DNA of 64,000 nucleotides from Sporolactobacillus kofuensis. Its GTDB lineage: Bacteria > Bacillota > Bacilli > Bacillales > Sporolactobacillaceae. Positions 16,163 through 23,383 of this stretch are shown here, piece after piece (within the stretch, counting starts at the first letter, position 1; each line of letters begins with the position of its first letter). The notes below the pieces were generated by a model. That model saw only the letters and a program-made list of their open reading frames with translations, was not told where the DNA came from and did not search any database. The DNA is taken from the NCBI RefSeq assembly GCF_042660205.1, contig NZ_JBHSTQ010000010.1, positions 73,569-137,568 of the forward strand. Reading direction: 5' to 3'. Both the position numbers and the translations under genes were made by a program.

Positions 16163-17497
16163 TTACATGAAAAGTGAAAAGAAACTGATGAGTAGGATAC
16201 CGATGACGGATAGAACGCTGCCCATAACTGTATAAGTCTTTAATGTATCTTTAAGATTCAGATTAAAATATTCCTTGAACAGCCAAAAACCTGGATCATT
16301 CACGTGACCACAAAAAATACTTCCCGCACCTGTAGCGAGAACAATTAAAGTAGGACTAACGCCTGTGGAACCAACAAGCGGGGTGGCAACCCCGGCAGCA
16401 GTTAAGGCAGCAACTGTGCTTGAGCCGATACAGACGCGTAGAAGTACAGTCACGAGCCAAGCCAGAAGGAGGGGCGATAGAGGTGATCCTTTAAATAAAT
16501 GAGCGACATAATCACCAACACCGCCTTCGATCATCACTTGTTTTAATGCACCACCTGCACCAATGATCAAAAGGAGCATGGAAATTTGGCGGATCGATTT
16601 TGTAATGGTTTTTTCTAGATCATCCATTGAACGTTTCTGACGAATACCCATGGCATATAAAGCAAACAGAACACTGATCATCATAGCAGCAGGAGGCGAA
16701 CCAATGAGTACAATGATCTTTTTAATTAACGCCGGCATGGAAATAAGATCAGTCGTGAGTTCAGCGAATATCATCAAAAAAACAGGGAGAATACACGTGA
16801 AAATACTCAGCCTCAATGAAGGAAGTGTCTGACCGTCAAATTCTCTTTTTGTTTCAAGCAATTCTTCACTTCCTGAGTGGGCATATACAGTTGGCATGAT
16901 TCGGAAAAGAAGTTTGTTCAACACGATACCACCAAATAGGACAGCGGGAATGGCAACGAATAGTCCTGTAAGTAGAACATAGGCGGTGTTTGCATGGTAA
17001 CTTTGAACTAATGCAGTTGGCGCTGGATGTGGTGGGAGAAACCCATGTGTTGCCATTAATGTGGCAACCATCGGCATGCCGACATAGAGAAGTGGTAAGT
17101 CAAAGGCAAGTCCTATTTCGAAAATTATAGGTATGAGAAGTACCAGTCCCACTTCAAAAAAAAGCGCAATGCCGAGAATAAAGGAAGCGATGATCACAGC
17201 AAGTTGTATTCTTTTCTTTCCAAATTTTTTTGCAAGCGAAACGGCGATACGATGAGCACCACCGGCATCGGAAACCAATTTACCAAGGATGGCGCCAAGG
17301 CCGAAAATCAAGACCAGATCACCAAGCTGTGTGCCGATCCCTTTTTCAATGACCTCAGTGAGCTTTGTCAAAGGAATTCCTAATCCGATGGCGACCAGTG
17401 TGGAAACGAGTAGCAAGGATATAAATGTATTCATATTCAATTTCATAATTAATAGGAGTAACACAATGATCCCAAGTGCGACGATGACTAATGGCAA
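16163..17497 (-). CDS. gntP: GntP-family gluconate/organic acid permease
   Basis: A 444-residue integral membrane symporter with about 12-14 helices. GntP-family marks include the opening LNMNTFISLLLVSTLVAI, FGLGAILGKLVSDAGGA (residues about 65-81), the substrate-region motif THGFLPPHPAPTAL and the C-terminal IFCGHVNDPGFWLFKEYF. Members import gluconate or related sugar acids with protons. No gluconokinase or GntR regulator is adjacent, so the substrate cannot be fixed from context. Pentose phosphate pathway genes elsewhere in the window (pgl, rpiA) would accept gluconate-derived carbon. The reading frame starts at ATG 17497. Confidence 0.93.
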   Translation of the reverse strand: MPLVIVALGIIVLLLLIMKLNMNTFISLLLVSTLVAIGLGIPLTKLTEVIEKGIGTQLGDLVLIFGLGAILGKLVSDAGGAHRIAVSLAKKFGKKRIQLAVIIASFILGIALFFEVGLVLLIPIIFEIGLAFDLPLLYVGMPMVATLMATHGFLPPHPAPTALVQSYHANTAYVLLTGLFVAIPAVLFGGIVLNKLLFRIMPTVYAHSGSEELLETKREFDGQTLPSLRLSIFTCILPVFLMIFAELTTDLISMPALIKKIIVLIGSPPAAMMISVLFALYAMGIRQKRSMDDLEKTITKSIRQISMLLLIIGAGGALKQVMIEGGVGDYVAHLFKGSPLSPLLLAWLVTVLLRVCIGSSTVAALTAAGVATPLVGSTGVSPTLIVLATGAGSIFCGHVNDPGFWLFKEYFNLNLKDTLKTYTVMGSVLSVIGILLISFFSLFM

Positions 17498-17581
17498 ATA
17501 ATCACTTCTTTTGTTGAAATTTAGTTATTTTCTGTGCAGGAAATACATAGATAGGTTGAAAAACGCGGTGTGCAAAAGATG

Positions 17582-17881
17582 TTAACAACGAATTTCCAGA
17601 TGAAAAGAATTGACTCTTAGCGCCGGCGTGCATAGTATCTCTATACCCTTTTTCGTCAGGTTCAAACATGAACCGACATGGTAGAGGATTTCTGCTTTTT
17701 GTCGAGAACGCGAACGGAGGGCCAAATATACAGAGGAATCAGAGTGTGCCCTTTTTACCCAAGCGCCCTGTTTTTGACGCGAATCCGAAATGATGATCAC
17801 TGAATCGTCAATTTTTTCATCATTCAACAGCTTGTTTCGCAATTCATTATGCCGATATAATAAATAGATTATTAGCTGCAA
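17582..17881 (-). CDS. Unrecognised 99-residue open reading frame
   Basis: Upstream of gntP on the same strand lies a frame of 99 codons from a TTG at 17881. The composition is protein-like (Asp/Glu/Lys/Ser-rich: NDEKIDDSVIIISDSRQKQ, then AHSDSSVYLALRSRSRQK), with no signal peptide or membrane segment and two late cysteines. I do not recognise a family. The only ribosome-binding candidate, GAGGTG, is one base from the TTG, which is poor. It may be a real small gene, the remnant of a regulator, or a chance frame. Confidence 0.25.
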   Translation of the reverse strand: MQLIIYLLYRHNELRNKLLNDEKIDDSVIIISDSRQKQGAWVKRAHSDSSVYLALRSRSRQKAEILYHVGSCLNLTKKGIEILCTPALRVNSFHLEIRC

Positions 17882-17993
17882 TCACCTCATTTTTGTGAAG
17901 ACGTATGAATTTGCGCTTCATCCTCATTCAAAAAGATGTCACAATTTCATTTTCCGCTCTATGATCACGAAAATCACCATAAATCACCTTTTT

Positions 17994-18047
17994 GATCTAT
18001 ATATTGTGTTTAAGATCACTTTTAAACTCTATATATTGTTGTACAAT
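17994..18047 (+). promoter_or_regulatory. Paired NrdR boxes overlapping the nrdDG promoter
   Basis: Two close matches to the NrdR box (consensus ACACWATATATWGTGT): GATCTATATATTGTGT at 17994-18009 and AACTCTATATATTGTT at 18025-18040. They are offset by 31 bases, three helical turns, the spacing usual for NrdR. TACAAT at 18042-18047 is a suitable -10, so the second box covers the core promoter. NrdR-dATP/ATP repression of the class III reductase is predicted. Confidence 0.87.
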
Positions 18048-18077
18048 GTTTTCATAGGTTGATTTGTAGGGGGTAAC

Positions 18078-19943
18078 GTGATGATAAAAGAACCGGTAAT
18101 CCATGAGAAAACACTTGATGATAAAATACGCGACTTAATTAATATGGATGAATATGTCGCCAATGAAAATGCCAATAAAGATGAAAAGGTATTTAATACA
18201 CAACGCGACTTGCTTGCAGGAGTGGCGGCAAGGGATTTTGCTCTTCGCCACATTCTTCCGGAAGAATTCGCGCACGCGCATAATCAAGGAATTATCCATT
18301 TTCATGATCTCGATTATTCACCATTTTTCTCAATGTATAACTGCATGTTGATTGACTTCAAAGGTATGCTTGAGAAAGGTTTCTCGATAGGTAATGCTGA
18401 TGTGGAGCAGCCGCGTTCGATCAAAACAGCAACAGCGCTCGTTGCCCAGATCGTTGCTAATGTTTCTTCAAATATTTATGGGGGGACGTCTTTCAATCGT
18501 GCAGATGAAGTATTGGAGCCCTATGCAAAGATAAGCTTCAAAAAGTATCTGCAAACAGCAAAAGAATGGTTATCGGATCCTCAGGAGCAAGAAGACTATG
18601 CATATTCCATGACGAGAAAAGAAATCTATGATTCCATGCAGTCACTTGAATATGAAATTAATACACTTTTTTCAAGTAATGGACAAACCCCATTCTTTAC
18701 ATTGAATTTCGGACTTGGTCGCTCATGGTTTGCGCGTGAAATACAAAAAGCGATTTTAAAAGTGAGGATCATTGGCCTTGGCAGAGACCACAAAACGGCT
18801 GTGTTCCCTAAGCTCGTGTTTACGATTAAACGCGGCTTGAATCTTGATAAAGATGATCCAAACTATGACATTAAGAAACTCGCTTTGGAATGTTCAACGA
18901 AACGGATGTACCCCGACATATTGAATTATGATCGGATTGTTGAGGTAACCGGAGATTTTAAAGCACCGATGGGCTGTCGCTCGTTCCTTCCTTCTTATCA
19001 GGAAAATGGAGAGTATATCGCAGATGGCCGGAATAACATGGGCGTTGTGACCTTAAACATTCCACGTATTGCGATTGAATCAAATGGTGATCAAGCGGCT
19101 TTTTGGAGCCTCTTTGAAGAAAGGCTAGATCTTGTTTGTCGCGCACTTCTTTTCCGCATTCATACTCTGGATAAAGTGGAGGCAAAGAACGCGCCGATTC
19201 TCTATCAGTACGGCGCAACCGGGAAACGGCTACTGGCCAATGAACACGTTCAAGAGATTTTTAAGAACGGTCGTGCAACGGTCTCCATGGGTTATATTGG
19301 TTTGTACGAAGCAGCAACTGTATTCTACGGACCGGATTGGGAACATAATCCGGATGCGAAAGCATTCACACTGGATATTGTGAAACGGTTTAAGACGGTT
19401 TCTTTGGAATGGCGCGAGAAAACCGGTTATGCATTTAGTGTCTATGCGACACCATCAGAAAGTTTGACCGATCGATTCTGTCGTTTGGATAAGCAGCGTT
19501 TCGGAACGATTAAGGATATTACGGATAAAGATTACTATACGAACAGTTTTCATTATGATGTGCGTAAGAAGATTAATCCTTTTGAAAAAATTGATTTTGA
19601 AAAAGATTATGAGCCCTATACGGCCGGTGGCTTCATTCATTACTGTGAATTTCCTTCGCTCATTAATAATCCTGAAGGGCTTGAGACGGTGTGGGATTAT
19701 ACATACGACCGTGTTGGTTACTTTGGGACGAATACGCCAATCGACAAATGCTATGAATGCGGCTATGAAGGGGAATTTGAATCCACTGCGGAAGGCTTTA
19801 AGTGCCCAAGCTGCGGTAACCACAATCCGGAAACGACATCCTGTATTCGTCGACTTTGTGGTTACCTTGGCTCAGTGATTCAGCGCAAACCGATTAAGGG
19901 GCGGTTGAAGGAAATCAATTCCCGAGAGAAACAGCAGAGCTAA
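18078..19943 (+). CDS. nrdD: Anaerobic (class III) ribonucleoside-triphosphate reductase
   Basis: Reduces ribonucleoside triphosphates to deoxyribonucleotides without oxygen, using a glycyl radical installed by NrdG. The 621-residue protein has the catalytic barrel, a C-terminal zinc site with C558, C561, C576 and C579 (CYECGYE...CPSCGN), and the radical glycine G595 in RRLCGYLG. It starts directly with EPVIHEKTLDDKIRDLIN and lacks the roughly 90-residue ATP-cone of the long E. coli form, so allosteric overall-activity control may be absent or different. It has a GGGGG ribosome-binding site before the ATG at 18078, paired NrdR boxes upstream, and nrdG 48 bases downstream. Confidence 0.97.
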   Translation: MMIKEPVIHEKTLDDKIRDLINMDEYVANENANKDEKVFNTQRDLLAGVAARDFALRHILPEEFAHAHNQGIIHFHDLDYSPFFSMYNCMLIDFKGMLEKGFSIGNADVEQPRSIKTATALVAQIVANVSSNIYGGTSFNRADEVLEPYAKISFKKYLQTAKEWLSDPQEQEDYAYSMTRKEIYDSMQSLEYEINTLFSSNGQTPFFTLNFGLGRSWFAREIQKAILKVRIIGLGRDHKTAVFPKLVFTIKRGLNLDKDDPNYDIKKLALECSTKRMYPDILNYDRIVEVTGDFKAPMGCRSFLPSYQENGEYIADGRNNMGVVTLNIPRIAIESNGDQAAFWSLFEERLDLVCRALLFRIHTLDKVEAKNAPILYQYGATGKRLLANEHVQEIFKNGRATVSMGYIGLYEAATVFYGPDWEHNPDAKAFTLDIVKRFKTVSLEWREKTGYAFSVYATPSESLTDRFCRLDKQRFGTIKDITDKDYYTNSFHYDVRKKINPFEKIDFEKDYEPYTAGGFIHYCEFPSLINNPEGLETVWDYTYDRVGYFGTNTPIDKCYECGYEGEFESTAEGFKCPSCGNHNPETTSCIRRLCGYLGSVIQRKPIKGRLKEINSREKQQS

Positions 19944-19991
19944 CCATGATCAGAAGTTTTTCGGAGAATGAAAAGCTAGGAGCGAGTAGTT

Positions 19992-20495
19992 ATGAATTAC
20001 GCCGATTATAAACGTTTTGATTTTCTGAATGGGACCGGAATACGTCATTCACTTTTTGTCAGCGGATGCCATTTTCATTGCAAAGGCTGCTGGAATGCGG
20101 TCGCTTGGAATCCCCAATTCGGTCAATTGTATACAGATGAGATGGAAAATAAGATTATTGATGACCTCAATTTGCCTGAAATTGATGTTCAAGGACTTTC
20201 GCTACTTGGTGGTGAACCTTTTGATCACCCGAAAACATTAACCAAACTCGTGAAACGGGTCAATCGCGAATGTGCCGGTAAAGATATTTGGTCTTGGACC
20301 GGATTTCGATTTGAAGATCTTCTTCATGATCCTGACCGGAGGGAAATGCTGGAGCATATTGATGTGCTTGTCGATGGGCAATTTGATTTAGCGCAGAGAA
20401 ATCTTAAGCTTAAATTCCGCGGTTCGGCGAACCAAAGAGTCATCAACGTAAAAGAATCACTCAAAGCAGGACAAGTTGTGTTGCAAATGAATTAA
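19992..20495 (+). CDS. nrdG: Anaerobic ribonucleotide reductase-activating protein (radical SAM)
   Basis: Generates the glycyl radical on NrdD using S-adenosylmethionine and a [4Fe-4S] cluster. The 167-residue protein begins MNYADYKRFDFLNGTGIRHS and carries the radical-SAM cluster motif C26-x3-C30-x2-C33 (GCHFHCKGC), then the LSLLGGEPFDHPKTL motif and the C-terminal VDGQFDLAQRNLKLKFRGSANQRVI signature split across residues 125-150. It is downstream of nrdD in one operon, closed by a strong hairpin at 20545-20588. Confidence 0.96.
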   Translation: MNYADYKRFDFLNGTGIRHSLFVSGCHFHCKGCWNAVAWNPQFGQLYTDEMENKIIDDLNLPEIDVQGLSLLGGEPFDHPKTLTKLVKRVNRECAGKDIWSWTGFRFEDLLHDPDRREMLEHIDVLVDGQFDLAQRNLKLKFRGSANQRVINVKESLKAGQVVLQMN

Positions 20496-20544
20496 TGGAT
20501 CGCCACTATAGAAACTTAAAGAAACAGGTACCGGAATTGAACTG

Positions 20545-20588
20545 AACCCCTGAAGTTGGACAATGAAAATCCAACTTCAGGGGTTTTT
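20545..20588 (+). terminator. Terminator after nrdDG, resembling an IS3-family end
   Basis: AACCCCTGAAGTTGGA (20545-20560) pairs with TCCAACTTCAGGGGTT (20570-20585), followed by TTTTT. The left side reads TGAACCCCTGAAGTTGGACA (20543-20562), 18 of 20 identical to the IS3-type end at 63880-63899. This suggests a terminator derived from, or converging on, an insertion-sequence end. Confidence 0.9.
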
Positions 20589-20671
20589 GTAGTTAATATA
20601 TAGAACCTCTTGAGATCTAGGGTCGACGAACATCATGCTATCGCTTAGTCTCAGCAAAGATGCACGAACGA

Positions 20672-21130
20672 TTATTTACTGCTCTCAAGATCGTCCATAG
20701 CCAAGTTTGCCAGTTGATCTGCGCGTTCGTTATATTCGACCCCATCATGTCCTTTCACTTTGTTAAAAGAAATGTGCTCCTGTTTCTGTGCAAGGCTGTT
20801 CAGCTGCATCCACAGTTCCTTATTTTTTACTGGCTTTCCGCCGGCTGTTTTCCAGCCCTTTTTGATCCAGCCGGGGACCCAGCTTGTCATACCATTGACA
20901 ACATAGGCACTGTCTATATAAAAAGAGACGGGAATCTGTTCTGTTTTTAATGCTTCTAGCGCGCGAATTGCAGCAGTCAGCTCCATCACATTATTTGTCG
21001 TGTTACTTGCACCGCCGCGCAGTTCTTTGACATGATCGCCATATCTAAGAATAGCGCCCCAACCGCCAACATTATGTTCGCTTTGATTGCCGCGACATCC
21101 ACCGTCGCAATAAATAATAATTTCATTCAT
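20672..21130 (-). CDS. rnhA: Ribonuclease HI
   Basis: Cleaves the RNA strand of RNA-DNA hybrids, removing primers and R-loops. The 152-residue protein has the four carboxylates of the RNase H fold: D9 (IYCDGGCRGN), E50 (NVMELTAA), D73 (YIDSAYV) and D138 (NERADQLA), plus the basic handle PGWIKKGWKTAGGKPVKN and the catalytic-loop histidine in VKGHDG. The ATG at 21130 follows AGGTGA at five bases; an in-frame GTG at 21139 following GGAG is an alternative start adding three residues. It is a monocistronic minus-strand gene convergent with nrdDG. Confidence 0.96.
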   Translation of the reverse strand: MNEIIIYCDGGCRGNQSEHNVGGWGAILRYGDHVKELRGGASNTTNNVMELTAAIRALEALKTEQIPVSFYIDSAYVVNGMTSWVPGWIKKGWKTAGGKPVKNKELWMQLNSLAQKQEHISFNKVKGHDGVEYNERADQLANLAMDDLESSK

Positions 21131-21300
21131 CGTATTCACCTGTCTCCATCAAATAGTCTTCTAAGTAATTCGCATTCGTTTTAGTGAATTCCTTTTAGAG
21201 AAAACTTCGCTCGTTCATTCTAAATCCGCATGAATCAGTATAACAAAATCATCGGCATTGCTCGAGTGCATAGGATGTTTTGCATTCTTTAACGGTAAAG

Positions 21301-21331
21301 TTGAGAAAAAACGCAGAAAATACTGTAAAAT
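21301..21331 (+). promoter_or_regulatory. Possible sigma-A promoter for panE
   Basis: TTGAGA (21301-21306) and TGTAAAAT (-10 TAAAAT, 21326-21331) are separated by 19 bases. The extended TG partly compensates for the long spacer. It lies 75 bases before the start codon. Confidence 0.35.
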
Positions 21332-21405
21332 GGTCAGTAAGAGATAAAGAGATGGACTGCAACAGAGGCACAGACTTCTAGATATGGGATAGGGAGTGTT
21401 TGATT

Positions 21406-22344
21406 TTGAAAATCGCTGTGCTTGGCGCTGGGGCGATCGGTTGTTATTTTGGGGGAGTCTTGGCCAGAGAAAAAGTGGATGTAACCTTTATCGCAAAAGG
21501 TAGAACCTTAGAAAGGTTGCGCGACCATGAATTGATCATTAAGAGCATCAATGGCGATTTTACTTTGCCTGTTAAAGTAAGTGATGCAGAACAGTTGAAC
21601 GCCGATATTAACTACGATTTTATTCTTCTCGCAATCAAATCAACGGCTTTAGAATGTGTCATTCCTGAGTTGCAAAAATTAACCGGACCAAGAACAAAGA
21701 TCATTTGTCTGCTGAACGGTATCGGTAATGAAGAACGTCTTGCCGAGCAATTTGGTGAAGATCACGTGATTGGCGGTTCGGCATTTATATCAATCATTCG
21801 CGAAGCACCGGGGGTCGTCAATCATGTGGGGGATGGCAAATTAATCATTGGCCATTGGCAGACAGGTACAAGCGATGCTGCTTCTGAAGAAGGACTCGCT
21901 TATTTGATTGGCGTATTTAGAAAGTGCGGACTTGAAATTGAACTGTCTGAACATATTCAGCAAATTAAGTGGGAAAAATTACTTTGGAATATTACCTATA
22001 ATCCGCTCACTGCACTGACAAGGACTCGTGTTGGTGAAGCATTGGCAGATCCGGATCTATACCAATTATTAAAACAGATCAGTACAGAATTTCTAACGGT
22101 AGCTGAGCGTGCCGGAATTCATATAGGCGATCAATACAAAAAAGAACTGCTGAAACCCGATGAGAAAATTCAAAATCATAAGACATCAATGCTACAGGAC
22201 CTTGAAAATGGTTGCGAGATGGAACTGGATGCCATTCTTGGTTTTGTCATAAAAACAGCAAAAAGTCTGGGTTTGCAATTAAAGACGATTGAAACCATAT
22301 ACCATCTCCTTCGTTTTACAGACCATCATCCACTTAACGTATAA
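21406..22344 (+). CDS. panE: 2-dehydropantoate 2-reductase (ketopantoate reductase)
   Basis: Uses NADPH to reduce ketopantoate to pantoate for pantothenate and coenzyme A synthesis. The nucleotide-binding GxGxxG motif is at the N-terminus (AVLGAGAIGCYFGG), followed by KSTALECVIPEL, LLNGIGNEE, the catalytic lysine region IQQIKWEKLLWNITYNPLTALT and the C-terminal helix bundle with KTSMLQDLENGCEMELDAI. AGGGAG (21391-21396) is nine bases from a TTG at 21406, which gives the canonical MKIAVLGAG start; a TTG at 21400 is too close. The other pantothenate genes are not nearby. The next gene follows after 34 bases and may be co-transcribed. Confidence 0.94.
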   Translation: MKIAVLGAGAIGCYFGGVLAREKVDVTFIAKGRTLERLRDHELIIKSINGDFTLPVKVSDAEQLNADINYDFILLAIKSTALECVIPELQKLTGPRTKIICLLNGIGNEERLAEQFGEDHVIGGSAFISIIREAPGVVNHVGDGKLIIGHWQTGTSDAASEEGLAYLIGVFRKCGLEIELSEHIQQIKWEKLLWNITYNPLTALTRTRVGEALADPDLYQLLKQISTEFLTVAERAGIHIGDQYKKELLKPDEKIQNHKTSMLQDLENGCEMELDAILGFVIKTAKSLGLQLKTIETIYHLLRFTDHHPLNV

Positions 22345-22378
22345 ATCAATCCATAATCCTGTGAGAAAAGGGAGTACC

Positions 22379-23194
22379 ATGAAGAAACAGAAAACATTAG
22401 CGTCAATGATGACCGTTATCATTATTTTGTGCTGTGCAGTCTTAATTACACTGCTCATTCGCGATCTGGATCGGAATAAGACACATTCAGCGCAAACGAA
22501 TCATTCACAAATTCAGCAAACAAAACCATCCTCACCAGTAATCAAGAAGGATAAGGTGATAAAAAAGAAACACAAAGCAAAACCCTCAGTTAAAGAGAAA
22601 AAGCTAACTGCACCGTATGTGAGTCAAAAACCTGAACTGCCGAACGGATGTGAGGTGACGAGTCTGACCATGCTGTTGCAATCGGCTGGGATCAAAGTAG
22701 ACAAGTTAACACTTGCCGGGCAAATAAAAAAGGTCCCCTTTCAATCAGGGGGATTTATGGGTAATCCGAACGAAGGCTTCGTCGGAAATATGTATCATGG
22801 GAGCCGTAATAATCCAGGCTACGCAGTCTACCATGGACCGGTAGCAGATTTGGCGAGCCGATATCTCGGTCACCGCGTGAAAGATCTGACAGGAGATGCG
22901 TGGGAGGACATTGAGAAACAGATTGCTTCAGGGGTTCCTGTGTGGACGATTACAAGTATTAATTTTCAACCGGTCCCTAAAGGATCCTGGCGAGAGTGGC
23001 ATACAAAGCAAGGCACAATACAGATCACCTTTCAAGAACATTCGGTTTTAGTTACCGGATATGACGAGGATTATGTGTACTTTAACGATCCGCTAGCGGG
23101 CGGACCGGGGAGCAAGGCAAGTAAAGCTGCATTTGTAAAAGCATGGAAACAATTTGGCAGACAGGCCATTTCTTATACGCCTGAATCCCATTGA
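22379..23194 (+). CDS. Secreted or membrane-anchored C39-like papain-fold peptidase
   Basis: A 271-residue protein with one N-terminal membrane helix (residues about 9-27, an uncleaved anchor or signal), a Lys/Ser/Thr-rich linker to residue 75, and a Peptidase_C39_2-type catalytic domain. The catalytic cysteine is C91 (ELPNGCEVTSLTMLL), the histidine H221 (FQEHSVLVTGYD) and the Asn/Asp N236-D237 (YFNDPLAG). GFVGNMYHG and GYAVYHGPV are typical of this family. Such proteins are found outside the membrane and may cleave peptides or act on cell-wall stems; the substrate is unknown. The GGGAG site before ATG 22379 fixes the start. Confidence 0.88.
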   Translation: MKKQKTLASMMTVIIILCCAVLITLLIRDLDRNKTHSAQTNHSQIQQTKPSSPVIKKDKVIKKKHKAKPSVKEKKLTAPYVSQKPELPNGCEVTSLTMLLQSAGIKVDKLTLAGQIKKVPFQSGGFMGNPNEGFVGNMYHGSRNNPGYAVYHGPVADLASRYLGHRVKDLTGDAWEDIEKQIASGVPVWTITSINFQPVPKGSWREWHTKQGTIQITFQEHSVLVTGYDEDYVYFNDPLAGGPGSKASKAAFVKAWKQFGRQAISYTPESH

Positions 23195-23201
23195 TGGGAA
23201 G

Positions 23202-23241
23202 AGGAGTCTCAAAAGTTTATAGGCTGAGAGGCCCTTTTTTT
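23202..23241 (+). terminator. Probable terminator after the C39-like gene
   Basis: GGAGTCTCA and TGAGAGGCC form an imperfect stem (two central mismatches) followed by CTTTTTTT. The arm resembles the GGTGTCTCA terminators at 59931 and 61728. Confidence 0.6.
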
Positions 23242-23383
23242 ATGTCCTCAGACGTATCTTTTATTAAACGTTTAGTAAGAATCCTTTAAAAACAACACTT
23301 TAGACTAAACAATTTCCATAACTTTCCGATATAATATTAAAAATATTATCTTTCATTTTTAATAAACTCGGGGGTGGCTTACT

